DNA of 64,000 bases from Plasmopara viticola (GCA_001695595.3 MBPM02000072.1:1-64000), one strand, 5' to 3'; positions 31,127 through 43,361 are shown, numbered from the stretch's first letter. Program-made: numbers and translations. The notes: generated from the letters alone by a model not told the origin.

Positions 31127-31208
31127 ATTAGTGTGCCCGAGTGGTCTAAGGAGGTAGACTCAAGTTCTACTGTGTTTGCACTCGTGGGTTCAAATCCCAC
31201 CGCTGACA
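31127..31208 (+). tRNA. tRNA-Leu(CAA)-like, type B
   Basis: 82 nt, consensus. Confidence 0.65.
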
Positions 31209-31503
31209 TGTCCACACTTTTTCAAACAAACTAATTTTGTCAGCGACGAAAGCCCGTGTCCCAATCATTAATTTCATTCTATGTGCACTCTATTGCCGCA
31301 TCTTTGTAGAAGTGAATCTCTCCAAAGAACTCGCCATGGATCACACTCGCCAGTCTTCATAGTCAGCATCTATTCGCTAGCTGGACAGCAGACCCAAATA
31401 AAATGAAGCAATGCAAATGTGAGTACAGCGATTCTCTTCTACTTAAAGTGTATGCTGCTCGTAGAATTGCATCTGAAACTGATGAGGATTACCCATCCAC
31501 ATT

Positions 31504-31585
31504 GTCAGTGTGCCCGAGTGGTCTAAGGGGGTAGACTCAAGTTCTACTGTGTTCGCACTCGTGGGTTCAAATCCCACCGCTGACA
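31504..31585 (+). tRNA. tRNA-Leu(CAA), type A
   Basis: 82 nt, consensus. Confidence 0.92.
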
Positions 31586-31865
31586 TGTCAACACTTTTTG
31601 GAGAAGCGAGTTTTGTCAGTGACGAAAGGCCGTGTTGCAAATCGTCGCCTCACTCTTTAGCACTCGATTGCCACTTCTTTGTGAAAGTGAATCTTATCAC
31701 ACAAATTTGCCATCGTCTGTCTTCGTACACAGCATCTATTCATTAGCGGGACAGCAATACCGAGAAAAAAGGGAATGTATTTGCTAGTAAAGCAGTGCTT
31801 GTCTGCTAAAAGTGTATGTTACTTGTAATGATCTACTTAACACCAATTAGCTTCTAATCTCTTCA

Positions 31866-31947
31866 ATTAGTGTGCCCGAGTGGTCTAAGGAGGTAGACTC
31901 AAGTTCTACTGTGTTTGCACTCGTGGGTTCAAATCCCACCGCTGACA
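31866..31947 (+). tRNA. tRNA-Leu(CAA)-like, type B
   Basis: 82 nt, consensus. Confidence 0.65.
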
Positions 31948-32242
31948 TGTCCACACTTTTTCAAACAAACTAATTTTGTCAGCGACGAAAGCCCGTGTCC
32001 CAATCATTAATTTCATTCTATGTGCACTCTATTGCCGCATCTTTGTAGAAGTGAATCTCTCCAAAGAACTCGCCATGGATCACACTCGCCAGTCTTCATA
32101 GTCAGCATCTATTCGCTAGCTGGACAGCAGACCCAAATAAAATGAAGCAATGCAAATGTGAGTACAGCGATTCTCTTCTACTTAAAGTGTATGCTGCTCG
32201 TAGAATTGCATCTGAAACTGATGAGGATTACCCATCCACATT

Positions 32243-32324
32243 GTCAGTGTGCCCGAGTGGTCTAAGGGGGTAGACTCAAGTTCTACTGTGTTCGCACTCG
32301 TGGGTTCAAATCCCACCGCTGACA
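32243..32324 (+). tRNA. tRNA-Leu(CAA), type A
   Basis: 82 nt, consensus. The spacer after it has short insertions, including GAAGCAATGCAAAT, a piece typical of the B-to-A spacer. Confidence 0.9.
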
Positions 32325-32625
32325 TGTCAACACTTTTTTTAGAAGAAGCAATGCAAATTTTGTCAGAATGACGAAAGGCCGTGTTGCAAATCGTCGTGTT
32401 CCACTCACTGACTTTAGCACAGTCGATTGCCACTCTCTTTGTGAAAGTGAATCTTATCACACAAATTTGCCATCGTCTGTCTTCGTACACAGCATCTATT
32501 CATTAGCGGGACAGCAATACCGAGAAAAAAGGGAATGTATTTGCTAGTAAAGCAGTGCTTGTCTGCTAAAAGTGTATGTTACTTGTAATGATCTACTTAA
32601 CACCAATTAGCTTCTAATCTCTTCA

Positions 32626-32707
32626 ATTAGTGTGCCCGAGTGGTCTAAGGAGGTAGACTCAAGTTCTACTGTGTTTGCACTCGTGGGTTCAAATCCCACC
32701 GCTGACA
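32626..32707 (+). tRNA. tRNA-Leu(CAA)-like, hybrid B body / A 3' flank
   Basis: 82 nt, type B through TTTG, followed by an A-type trailer and a shrunken A-type spacer. Confidence 0.62.
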
Positions 32708-32904
32708 TGTCAACACTTTTTGGAGAAGCTTTTTCAGTGACGACAAATCGTAAGCACTCGATTTTCTTTGTGAAAGTGAATCTTAGCCATCGTCTGTCTT
32801 CGTACACAGCATCTAATTAGCGGACAGCGTGTATTTGCCAGTGCTTGTCTGCTAATGTATGTTACTTGTAATTCTACTTAACACCAATTAGCTTCTAATC
32901 TCTT
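32708..32904 (+). repeat. A-type spacer with many small deletions
   Basis: 197 bp instead of about 281, again through many short gaps. The last gap removes TAG of ATTAGTG in the next gene. Confidence 0.85.
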
Positions 32905-32986
32905 CAATGTGTGCCCGAGTGGTCTAAGGAGGTAGACTCAAGTTCTACTGTGTTTGCACTCGTGGGTTCAAATCCCACCGCTGACA
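32905..32986 (+). pseudogene. type B tRNA-Leu(CAA) with destroyed acceptor stem
   Basis: The 5' strand reads CAATGTG, which leaves only three acceptor pairs with CGCTGAC. The body is otherwise consensus. Confidence 0.75.
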
Positions 32987-33281
32987 TGTCCACACTTTTT
33001 CAAACAAACTAATTTTGTCAGCGACGAAAGCCCGTGTCCCAATCATTAATTTCATTCTATGTGCACTCTATTGCCGCATCTTTGTAGAAGTGAATCTCTC
33101 CAAAGAACTCGCCATGGATCACACTCGCCAGTCTTCATAGTCAGCATCTATTCGCTAGCTGGACAGCAGACCCAAATAAAATGAAGCAATGCAAATGTGA
33201 GTACAGCGATTCTCTTCTACTTAAAGTGTATGCTGCTCGTAGAATTGCATCTGAAACTGATGAGGATTACCCATCCACATT

Positions 33282-33362
33282 GTCAGTGTGCCCGAGTGGT
33301 CTAAGGGGTAGACTCAAGTTCTACTGTGTTCGCACTCGTGGGTTCAAATCCCACCGCTGACA
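33282..33362 (+). tRNA. tRNA-Leu(CAA), type A, one G short
   Basis: 81 nt with GGGG. Confidence 0.8.
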
Positions 33363-33643
33363 TGTCAACACTTTTTGGAGAAGCGAATTTTGTCAGTGAC
33401 GAAAGGCCGTGTTGCAAATCGTCGTCCTCACTCTTTAGCACTCGATTGCCACTTCTTTGTGAAAGTGAATCTTATCACACAAATTTGCCATCGTCTGTCT
33501 TCGTACACAGCATCTATTCATTAGCGGGACAGCAATACCGAGAAAAAAGGCAATGTATTTGCTTGTAAAGCAGTGCTTGTCTGCTAAAAGTGTATGTTAC
33601 TTGTAATGATCTACTTAACACCAATTAGCTTCTAATCTCTTCA

Positions 33644-33725
33644 ATTAGTGTGCCCGAGTGGTCTAAGGAGGTAGACTCAAGTTCTACTGTGTTTGCACTC
33701 GTGGGTTCAAATCCCACCGCTGACA
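33644..33725 (+). tRNA. tRNA-Leu(CAA)-like, type B
   Basis: 82 nt, consensus. Confidence 0.65.
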
Positions 33726-34019
33726 TGTCCACACTTTTTCAAACAAACTAATTTTGTCAGCGACGAAAGCCCGTGTCCCAATCATTAATTTCATTCTATG
33801 TGCACTCTATTGCCGCATCTTTGTAGAAGTGAATCTCTCCAAAGAACTCGCCATGGATCACACTCGCCAGTCTTCATAGTCAGCATCTATTCGCTAGCTG
33901 GACAGCAGACCCAAATAAAATGAAGCAATGCAAATGTGAGTACAGCGATTCTCTTCTACTTAAAGTGTATGCTGCTCGTAGAATTGCATCTGAAATGATT
34001 AGGATTACCCATCCACATT

Positions 34020-34100
34020 GTCAGTGTGCCCGAGTGGTCTAAGTGGTAGACTCAAGTTCTACTGTGTTCGCACTCGTGGGTTCAAATCCCACCGCTGACA
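34020..34100 (+). tRNA. tRNA-Leu(CAA), hybrid A body / B 3' flank
   Basis: 81 nt. Type A gene and start of trailer (TGTCAACAC), then the B-to-A spacer (TTTTTCAAACAAAC). GGGGG reads GTGG, which breaks one D-stem pair. Reciprocal in kind to the B/A hybrids. Confidence 0.65.
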
Positions 34101-34391
34101 TGTCAACACTTTTTCAAACAAACTAATTTTGTCAGCGACGAAAGCCCGTGTCCCAATCATTAATTTCATTCTATGTGCACTCTGTTGCCGCATCTTTGTA
34201 GAAGTGAATCTCTCCAAAGAACTCGCCATGGATCACACTCGCCAGTCTTCATAGTCAGCATCTATTCGCTAGCTGGACAGCAGACCCAAATAAAATGAAG
34301 CAATGCAAATGTGAGTACAGCGATTCTCTTCTACTTAAAGTGTATGCTGCTCGTAGAATTGCATCTGAAACTGATGAGGATTATCTACATT

Positions 34392-34473
34392 GTCAGTGTG
34401 CCCGAGTGGTCTAAGGGGGTAGACTCAAGTTCTACTGTGTTCGCACTCGTGGGTTCAAATCCCACCGCTGACA
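34392..34473 (+). tRNA. tRNA-Leu(CAA), type A
   Basis: 82 nt, consensus; the leader region has lost a few bases. Confidence 0.92.
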
Positions 34474-34750
34474 TGTCAACACTTTTTGGAGAAGCGAATT
34501 TTGTCAGTGACGAAAGGCCGTGTTGCAAATCGTCGTCCTCACTCTTTAGCACTCGATTGCCACTTCTTTGTGAAAGTGAATCTTATCACACAAATTTGCC
34601 ATCGTCTGTCTTCGTACACAGCATCTATTCATTAGCGGGACAGCAATACCGAGAAAAAAGGCAATGTTTGCTTGTAAAGCAGTGCTTGTCTGCTAATAGT
34701 GTATGTTACTTGTAATGATCTACTTAACACCAATTAGCTTCTAATCTTCA

Positions 34751-34832
34751 ATTAGTGTGCCCGAGTGGTCTAAGGAGGTAGACTCAAGTTCTACTGTGTT
34801 TGCACTCGTGGGTTCAAATCCCACCGCTGACA
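34751..34832 (+). tRNA. tRNA-Leu(CAA)-like, type B
   Basis: 82 nt, consensus. Confidence 0.65.
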
Positions 34833-35127
34833 TGTCCACACTTTTTCAAACAAACTAATTTTGTCAGCGACGAAAGCCCGTGTCCCAATCATTAATTTCA
34901 TTCTATGTGCACTCTATTGCCGCATCTTTGTAGAAGTGAATCTCTCCAAAGAACTCGCCATGGATCACACTCGCCAGTCTTCATAGTCAGCATCTATTCG
35001 CTAGCTGGACAGCAGACCCAAATAAAATGAAGCAATGCAAATGTGAGTACAGCGATTCTCTTCTACTTAAAGTGTATGCTGCTCGTAGAATTGCATCTGA
35101 AACTGATGAGGATTACCCATCCACATT

Positions 35128-35208
35128 GTCAGTGTGCCCGAGTGGTCTAAGGGGTAGACTCAAGTTCTACTGTGTTCGCACTCGTGGGTTCAAATCCCAC
35201 CGCTGACA
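35128..35208 (+). tRNA. tRNA-Leu(CAA), type A, one G short
   Basis: 81 nt with GGGG. Confidence 0.8.
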
Positions 35209-35638
35209 TGTCAACACTTTTTGGAGAAGCGAATTTTGTCAGTGACGAAAGGCCGTGTTGCAAATCGTCGTCCTCACTCTTTAGCACTCGATTGCCACTT
35301 CTTTGTGAAAGTGAATCTTATCACACAAATTTGCCATCGTCTGTCTTCGTACACAGCATCTATTCAGCGGGACAGCAATTAGCGGGAAGCAGCATGATAG
35401 GCCGTGTTGCAAATCGTCGCCCTCACTCTTTAGCACTCGATTGCCACTTCTTTGTGAAAGTGAATCTTATCACACAAATTTGCCATCGTCTGTCTTCGTA
35501 CACAGCATCTATTCATTAGCGGGACAGCAATACCGAGAAAAAAGGCAATGTATTTGCTAGTAAAGCAGTGCTTGTCTGCTAAAAGTGTATGTTACTTGTA
35601 ATGATCTACTTAACACCAATTAGCTTCTAATCTCTTCA
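35209..35638 (+). repeat. A-to-B spacer with internal 149-bp duplication
   Basis: The segment starting GGCCGTGTTGC at 35251 recurs at 35400. The join carries scrambled bits of CAGCGGGACAGCAATTAGCG, a sign of slippage or a template switch. Confidence 0.85.
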
Positions 35639-35720
35639 ATTAGTGTGCCCGAGTGGTCTAAGGAGGTAGACTCAAGTTCTACTGTGTTTGCACTCGTGGG
35701 TTCAAATCCCACCGCTGACA
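35639..35720 (+). tRNA. tRNA-Leu(CAA)-like, type B
   Basis: 82 nt, consensus. Confidence 0.65.
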
Positions 35721-36006
35721 TGTCCACACTTTTTCAAACAAACTAATTTTGTCAGCGACGAAAGCCCATGTCCCAATCATTGAATTCATTCTATGTGCAC
35801 TCTATTGCCGCATCTTTGTAGAAGTGAATCTCTCCAAAGAACTCGCCATGGATCACACTCGCCAGTCTTCATAGTCAGCATCTATTCGCTAGCTGGACAG
35901 CAGACCCAAATAAAATGAAGCAATGCAAATGTGAGTACAGCGATTCTCTTCTACTTAAAGTGTATGCTGCTCGTAGAATTGCATCTGAAACTGATGAGGA
36001 TTATTT

Positions 36007-36088
36007 GTCAGTGTGCCCGAGTGGTCTAAGGGGGTAGACTCAAGTTCTACTGTGTTCGCACTCGTGGGTTCAAATCCCACCGCTGACA
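36007..36088 (+). tRNA. tRNA-Leu(CAA), type A
   Basis: 82 nt, consensus; CCCATCCACA is missing from the leader region. Confidence 0.92.
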
Positions 36089-36369
36089 TGTCAACACTTT
36101 TTGGAGAAGCGAATTTTGTCAGTGACGAAAGGCCGTGTTGCAAATCGTCGTCCTCACTCTTTAGCACTCGATTGCCACTTCTTTGTGAAAGTGAATCTTA
36201 TCACACAAATTTGCCATCGTCTGTCTTCGTACACAGCATCTATTCATTAGCGGGACAGCAATACCGAGAAAAAAGGCAATGTATTTGCTAGTAAAGCAGT
36301 GCTTGTCTGCTAAAAGTGTATGTTACTTGTAATGATCTACTTAACACCAATTAGCTTCTAATCTCTTCA

Positions 36370-36451
36370 ATTAGTGTGCCCGAGTGGTCTAAGGAGGTAG
36401 ACTCAAGTTCTACTGTGTTTGCACTCGTGGGTTCAAATCCCACCGCTGACA
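36370..36451 (+). tRNA. tRNA-Leu(CAA)-like, type B
   Basis: 82 nt, consensus. Confidence 0.65.
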
Positions 36452-36746
36452 TGTCCACACTTTTTCAAACAAACTAATTTTGTCAGCGACGAAAGCCCGT
36501 GTCCCAATCATTAATTTCATTCTATGTGCACTCTATTGCCGCATCTTTGTAGAAGTGAATCTCTCCAAAGAACTCGCCATGGATCACACTCGCCAGTCTT
36601 CATAGTCAGCATCTATTCGCTAGCTGGACAGCAGACCCAAATAAAATGAAGCAATGCAAATGTGAGTACAGCGATTCTCTTCTACTTAAAGTGTATGCTG
36701 CTCGTAGAATTGCATCTGAAACTGATGAGGATTACCCATCCACATT

Positions 36747-36828
36747 GTCAGTGTGCCCGAGTGGTCTAAGGGGGTAGACTCAAGTTCTACTGTGTTCGCA
36801 CTCGTGGGTTCAAATCCCACCGCTGACA
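36747..36828 (+). tRNA. tRNA-Leu(CAA), type A
   Basis: 82 nt, consensus. Confidence 0.92.
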
Positions 36829-37109
36829 TGTCAACACTTTTTGGAGAAGCGAATTTTGTCAGTGACGAAAGGCCGTGTTGCAAATCGTCGTCCTCACTCT
36901 TTAGCACTCGATTGCCACTTCTTTGTGAAAGTGAATCTTATCACACAAATTTGCCATCGTCTGTCTTCGTACACAGCATCTATTCATTAGCGGGACAGCA
37001 ATACCGAGAAAAAAGGGAATGTATTTGCTAGTAAAGCAGTGCTTGTCTGCTAAAAGTGTATGTTACTTGTAATGATCTACTTAACACCAATTAGCTTCTA
37101 ATCTCTTCA

Positions 37110-37191
37110 ATTAGTGTGCCCGAGTGGTCTAAGGAGGTAGACTCAAGTTCTACTGTGTTTGCACTCGTGGGTTCAAATCCCACCGCTGACA
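37110..37191 (+). tRNA. tRNA-Leu(CAA)-like, type B
   Basis: 82 nt, consensus. Confidence 0.65.
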
Positions 37192-37486
37192 TGTCCACAC
37201 TTTTTCAAACAAACTAATTTTGTCAGCGACGAAAGCCCGTGTCCCAATCATTAATTTCATTCTATGTGCACTCTATTGCCGCATCTTTGTAGAAGTGAAT
37301 CTCTCCAAAGAACTCGCCATGGATCACACTCGCCAGTCTTCATAGTCAGCATCTATTCGCTAGCTGGACAGCAGACCCAAATAAAATGAAGCAATGCAAA
37401 TGTGAGTACAGCGATTCTCTTCTACTTAAAGTGTATGCTGCTCGTAGAATTGCATCTGAAACTGATGAGGATTACCCATCCACATT

Positions 37487-37568
37487 GTCAGTGTGCCCGA
37501 GTGGTCTAAGGGGGTAGACTCAAGTTCTACTGTGTTCGCACTCGTGGGTTCAAATCCCACCGCTGACA
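37487..37568 (+). tRNA. tRNA-Leu(CAA), type A
   Basis: 82 nt, consensus. Confidence 0.92.
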
Positions 37569-37848
37569 TGTCAACACTTTTTGGAGAAGCGAATTTTGTC
37601 AGTGACGAAAGGCCGTGTTGCAAATCGTCGTCCTCACTCTTTAGCACTCGATTGCCACTTCTTTGTGAAAGTGAATCTTATCACACAAATTTGCCATCGT
37701 CTGTCTTCGTACACAGCATCTATTCATTAGCGGGACAGCAATACCGAGAAAAAAGGCAATGTATTGCTAGTAAAGCAGTGCTTGTCTGCTAAAAGTGTAT
37801 GTTACTTGTAATGATCTACTTAACACCAATTAGCTTCTAATCTCTTCA

Positions 37849-37930
37849 ATTAGTGTGCCCGAGTGGTCTAAGGAGGTAGACTCAAGTTCTACTGTGTTCG
37901 CACTCGTGGGTTCAAATCCCACCGCTGACA
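37849..37930 (+). tRNA. tRNA-Leu(CAA), hybrid B 5' half / A 3' half
   Basis: 82 nt; GGAGG with TTCG, same junction class as the copy at 1201. Confidence 0.68.
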
Positions 37931-38211
37931 TGTCAACACTTTTTGGAGAAGCGAGTTTTGTCAGTGACGAAAGGCCGTGTTGCAAATCGTCGCCCTCACT
38001 CTTTAGCACTCGATTGCCACTTCTTTGTGAAAGTGAATCTTATCACACAAATTTGCCATCGTCTGTCTTCGTACACAGCATCTATTCATTAGCGGGACAG
38101 CAATACCGAGAAAAAAGGCAATGTATTTGCTAGTAAAGCAGTGCTTGTCTGCTAAAAGTGTATGTTACTTGTAATGATCTACTTAACACCAATTAGCTTC
38201 TAATCTCTTCA

Positions 38212-38293
38212 ATTAGTGTGCCCGAGTGGTCTAAGGAGGTAGACTCAAGTTCTACTGTGTTTGCACTCGTGGGTTCAAATCCCACCGCTGACA
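38212..38293 (+). tRNA. tRNA-Leu(CAA)-like, type B
   Basis: 82 nt, consensus. Confidence 0.65.
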
Positions 38294-38588
38294 TGTCCAC
38301 ACTTTTTCAAACAAACTAATTTTGTCAGCGACGAAAGCCCGTGTCCCAATCATTAATTTCATTCTATGTGCACTCTATTGCCGCATCTTTGTAGAAGTGA
38401 ATCTCTCCAAAGAACTCGCCATGGATCACACTCGCCAGTCTTCATAGTCAGCATCTATTCGCTAGCTGGACAGCAGACCCAAATAAAATGAAGCAATGCA
38501 AATGTGAGTACAGCGATTCTCTTCTACTTAAAGTGTATGCTGCTCGTAGAATTGCATCTGAAACTGATGAGGATTACCCATCCACATT

Positions 38589-38670
38589 GTCAGTGTGCCC
38601 GAGTGGTCTAAGGGGGTAGACTCAAGTTCTACTGTGTTCGCACTCGTGGGTTCAAATCCCACCGCTGACA
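38589..38670 (+). tRNA. tRNA-Leu(CAA), type A
   Basis: 82 nt, consensus. Confidence 0.92.
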
Positions 38671-38951
38671 TGTCAACACTTTTTGGAGAAGCGAATTTTG
38701 TCAGTGACGAAAGGCCGTGTTGCAAATCGTCGTCCTCACTCTTTAGCACTCGATTGCCACTTCTTTGTGAAAGTGAATCTTATCACACAAATTTGCCATC
38801 GTCTGTCTTCGTACACAGCATCTATTCATTAGCGGGACAGCAATACCGAGAAAAAAGGGAATGTATTTGCTAGTAAAGCAGTGCTTGTCTGCTAAAAGTG
38901 TATGTTACTTGTAATGATCTACTTAACACCAATTAGCTTCTAATCTCTTCA

Positions 38952-39033
38952 ATTAGTGTGCCCGAGTGGTCTAAGGAGGTAGACTCAAGTTCTACTGTGT
39001 TTGCACTCGTGGGTTCAAATCCCACCGCTGACA
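38952..39033 (+). tRNA. tRNA-Leu(CAA)-like, type B
   Basis: 82 nt, consensus. Confidence 0.65.
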
Positions 39034-39328
39034 TGTCCACACTTTTTCAAACAAACTAATTTTGTCAGCGACGAAAGCCCGTGTCCCAATCATTAATTTC
39101 ATTCTATGTGCACTCTATTGCCGCATCTTTGTAGAAGTGAATCTCTCCAAAGAACTCGCCATGGATCACACTCGCCAGTCTTCATAGTCAGCATCTATTC
39201 GCTAGCTGGACAGCAGACCCAAATAAAATGAAGCAATGCAAATGTGAGTACAGCGATTCTCTTCTACTTAAAGTGTATGCTGCTCGTAGAATTGCATCTG
39301 AAACTGATGAGGATTACCCATCCACATT

Positions 39329-39409
39329 GTCAGTGTGCCCGAGTGGTCTAAGTGGTAGACTCAAGTTCTACTGTGTTCGCACTCGTGGGTTCAAATCCCA
39401 CCGCTGACA
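39329..39409 (+). tRNA. tRNA-Leu(CAA), type A, GTGG variant
   Basis: 81 nt; GGGGG reads GTGG as in the copy at 34020, but here with the normal A-type flank. Confidence 0.72.
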
Positions 39410-39690
39410 TGTCAACACTTTTTGGAGAAGCGAATTTTGTCAGTGACGAAAGGCCGTGTTGCAAATCGTCGTCCTCACTCTTTAGCACTCGATTGCCACT
39501 TCTTTGTGAAAGTGAATCTTATCACACAAATTTGCCATCGTCTGTCTTCGTACACAGCATCTATTCATTAGCGGGACAGCAATACCGAGAAAAAAGGCAA
39601 TGTATTTGCTTGTAAAGCAGTGCTTGTCTGCTAAAAGTGTATGTTACTTGTAATGATCTACTTAACACCAATTAGCTTCTAATCTCTTCA

Positions 39691-39772
39691 ATTAGTGTGC
39701 CCGAGTGGTCTAAGGAGGTAGACTCAAGTTCTACTGTGTTTGCACTCGTGGGTTCAAATCCCACCGCTGACA
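39691..39772 (+). tRNA. tRNA-Leu(CAA)-like, type B
   Basis: 82 nt, consensus. Confidence 0.65.
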
Positions 39773-40067
39773 TGTCCACACTTTTTCAAACAAACTAATT
39801 TTGTCAGCGACGAAAGCCCGTGTCCCAATCATTAATTTCATTCTATGTGCACTCTATTGCCGCATCTTTGTAGAAGTGAATCTCTCCAAAGAACTCGCCA
39901 TGGATCACACTCGCCAGTCTTCATAGTCAGCATCTATTCGCTAGCTGGACAGCAGACCCAAATAAAATGAAGCAATGCAAATGTGAGTACAGCGATTCTC
40001 TTCTACTTAAAGTGTATGCTGCTCGTAGAATTGCATCTGAAACTGATGAGGATTACCCATCCACATT

Positions 40068-40148
40068 GTCAGTGTGCCCGAGTGGTCTAAGGGGTAGACT
40101 CAAGTTCTACTGTGTTCGCACTCGTGGGTTCAAATCCCACCGCTGACA
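40068..40148 (+). tRNA. tRNA-Leu(CAA), type A, one G short
   Basis: 81 nt with GGGG. Confidence 0.8.
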
Positions 40149-40428
40149 TGTCAACACTTTTTGGAGAAGCGAATTTTGTCAGTGACGAAAGGCCGTGTTG
40201 CAAATCGTCGTCCTCACTCTTTAGCACTCGATTGCCACTTCTTTGTGAAAGTGAATCTTATCACACAAATTTGCCATCGTCTGTCTTCGTACACAGCATC
40301 TATTCATTAGCGGGACAGCAATACCGAGAAAAAAGGCAATGTATTGCTAGTAAAGCAGTGCTTGTCTGCTAAAAGTGTATGTTACTTGTAATGATCTACT
40401 TAACACCAATTAGCTTCTAATCTCTTCA

Positions 40429-40510
40429 ATTAGTGTGCCCGAGTGGTCTAAGGAGGTAGACTCAAGTTCTACTGTGTTTGCACTCGTGGGTTCAAATCCC
40501 ACCGCTGACA
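40429..40510 (+). tRNA. tRNA-Leu(CAA)-like, hybrid B body / A 3' flank
   Basis: 82 nt; type B through TTTG, then A-type trailer and spacer. Confidence 0.65.
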
Positions 40511-40791
40511 TGTCAACACTTTTTGGAGAAGCGAATTTTGTCAGTGACGAAAGGCCGTGTTGCAAATCGTCGTCCTCACTCTTTAGCACTCGATTGCCAC
40601 TTCTTTGTGAAAGTGAATCTTATCACACAAATTTGCCATCGTCTGTCTTCGTACACAGCATCTATTCATTAGCGGGACAGCAATACCGAGAAAAAAGGCA
40701 ATGTATTTGCTTGTAAAGCAGTGCTTGTCTGCTAAAAGTGTATGTTACTTGTAATGATCTACTTAACACCAATTAGCTTCTAATCTCTTCA

Positions 40792-40873
40792 ATTAGTGTG
40801 CCCGAGTGGTCTAAGGAGGTAGACTCAAGTTCTACTGTGTTTGCACTCGTGGGTTCAAATCCCACCGCTGACA
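40792..40873 (+). tRNA. tRNA-Leu(CAA)-like, type B
   Basis: 82 nt, consensus. Confidence 0.65.
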
Positions 40874-41168
40874 TGTCCACACTTTTTCAAACAAACTAAT
40901 TTTGTCAGCGACGAAAGCCCGTGTCCCAATCATTAATTTCATTCTATGTGCACTCTATTGCCGCATCTTTGTAGAAGTGAATCTCTCCAAAGAACTCGCC
41001 ATGGATCACACTCGCCAGTCTTCATAGTCAGCATCTATTCGCTAGCTGGACAGCAGACCCAAATAAAATGAAGCAATGCAAATGTGAGTACAGCGATTCT
41101 CTTCTACTTAAAGTGTATGCTGCTCGTAGAATTGCATCTGAAACTGATGAGGATTACCCATCCACATT

Positions 41169-41250
41169 GTCAGTGTGCCCGAGTGGTCTAAGGGGGTAGA
41201 CTCAAGTTCTACTGTGTTCGCACTCGTGGGTTCAAATCCCACCGCTGACA
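41169..41250 (+). tRNA. tRNA-Leu(CAA), type A
   Basis: 82 nt, consensus. Confidence 0.92.
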
Positions 41251-41531
41251 TGTCAACACTTTTTGGAGAAGCGAATTTTGTCAGTGACGAAAGGCCGTGT
41301 TGCAAATCGTCGTCCTCACTCTTTAGCACTCGATTGCCACTTCTTTGTGAAAGTGAATCTTATCACACAAATTTGCCATCGTCTGTCTTCGTACACAGCA
41401 TCTATTCATTAGCGGGACAGCAATACCGAGAAAAAAGGGAATGTATTTGCTAGTAAAGCAGTGCTTGTCTGCTAAAAGTGTATGTTACTTGTAATGATCT
41501 ACTTAACACCAATTAGCTTCTAATCTCTTCA

Positions 41532-41613
41532 ATTAGTGTGCCCGAGTGGTCTAAGGAGGTAGACTCAAGTTCTACTGTGTTTGCACTCGTGGGTTCAAAT
41601 CCCACCGCTGACA
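41532..41613 (+). tRNA. tRNA-Leu(CAA)-like, type B
   Basis: 82 nt, consensus. Confidence 0.65.
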
Positions 41614-41908
41614 TGTCCACACTTTTTCAAACAAACTAATTTTGTCAGCGACGAAAGCCCGTGTCCCAATCATTAATTTCATTCTATGTGCACTCTATTG
41701 CCGCATCTTTGTAGAAGTGAATCTCTCCAAAGAACTCGCCATGGATCACACTCGCCAGTCTTCATAGTCAGCATCTATTCGCTAGCTGGACAGCAGACCC
41801 AAATAAAATGAAGCAATGCAAATGTGAGTACAGCGATTCTCTTCTACTTAAAGTGTATGCTGCTCGTAGAATTGCATCTGAAACTGATGAGGATTACCCA
41901 TCCACATT

Positions 41909-41989
41909 GTCAGTGTGCCCGAGTGGTCTAAGGGGTAGACTCAAGTTCTACTGTGTTCGCACTCGTGGGTTCAAATCCCACCGCTGACA
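41909..41989 (+). tRNA. tRNA-Leu(CAA), type A, one G short
   Basis: 81 nt with GGGG. Confidence 0.8.
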
Positions 41990-42270
41990 TGTCAACACTT
42001 TTTGGAGAAGCGAATTTTGTCAGTGACGAAAGGCCGTGTTGCAAATCGTCGTCCTCACTCTTTAGCACTCGATTGCCACTTCTTTGTGAAAGTGAATCTT
42101 ATCACACAAATTTGCCATCGTCTGTCTTCGTACACAGCATCTATTCATTAGCGGGACAGCAATACCGAGAAAAAAGGCAATGTATTTGCTTGTAAAGCAG
42201 TGCTTGTCTGCTAAAAGTGTATGTTACTTGTAATGATCTACTTAACACCAATTAGCTTCTAATCTCTTCA

Positions 42271-42352
42271 ATTAGTGTGCCCGAGTGGTCTAAGGAGGTA
42301 GACTCAAGTTCTACTGTGTTTGCACTCGTGGGTTCAAATCCCACCGCTGACA
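42271..42352 (+). tRNA. tRNA-Leu(CAA)-like, hybrid B body / A 3' flank
   Basis: 82 nt; type B through TTTG, A-type trailer and spacer; the end of that spacer has small deletions. Confidence 0.65.
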
Positions 42353-42622
42353 TGTCAACACTTTTTGGAGAAGCGAATTTTGTCAGTGACGAAAGGCCGT
42401 GTTGCAAATCGTCGCCTCACTCTTTAGCACTCGATTGCCACTTCTTTGTGAAAGTGAATCTTATCACACAAATTTGCCATCGTCTGTCTTCGTACACAGC
42501 ATCTATTCATTAGCGGGACAGCAATACCGAGAAAAAAGGCAATGTATTGCTAGTAAAGCAGTGCTTGTCTGCTAAAGTGTATGTTAATATCTACTTAACA
42601 CCAATTAGCTTCTATCTCTTCA

Positions 42623-42704
42623 ATTAGTGTGCCCGAGTGGTCTAAGGAGGTAGACTCAAGTTCTACTGTGTTTGCACTCGTGGGTTCAAATCCCACCGCT
42701 GACA
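42623..42704 (+). tRNA. tRNA-Leu(CAA)-like, type B
   Basis: 82 nt, consensus; followed by a longer run of seven T. Confidence 0.65.
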
Positions 42705-42999
42705 TGTCCACACTTTTTTTAAACAAATTAATTTTGTCAGTGACGAAAGCCCATGTCCCAATCATTGAATTCATTCTATGTGCACTCTATTGCCGCATCT
42801 TTGTAAAAGTGAATCTCTCCAAAGAACTCGCCATGGATCACACTCGCCAGTCTTCATAGTCAGCATCTATTCGCTAGCTGGACAGCAGACCAAATAAAAT
42901 GAAGCAATGCAAATGTGAGTACAGCGATTCTCTTCTACTTAAAGTGTATGCTGCTCGTAGAATTGCATCTGAAACTGATGAGGATTACCCATCCACATT

Positions 43000-43080
43000 G
43001 TCAGTGTGCCCGAGTGGTCTAAGGGGTAGACTCAAGTTCTACTGTGTTCGCACTCGTGGGTTCAAATCCCACCGCTGACA
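43000..43080 (+). tRNA. tRNA-Leu(CAA), type A, one G short
   Basis: 81 nt with GGGG. Confidence 0.8.
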
Positions 43081-43361
43081 TGTCAACACTTTTTGGAGAA
43101 GCGAATTTTGTCAGTGACGAAAGGCCGTGTTGCAAATCGTCGTCCTCACTCTTTAGCACTCGATTGCCACTTCTTTGTGAAAGTGAATCTTATCACACAA
43201 ATTTGCCATCGTCTGTCTTCGTACACAGCATCTATTCATTAGCGGGACAGCAATACCGAGAAAAAAGGGAATGTATTTGCTAGTAAAGCAGTGCTTGTCT
43301 GCTAAAAGTGTATGTTACTTGTAATGATCTACTTAACACCAATTAGCTTCTAATCTCTTCA

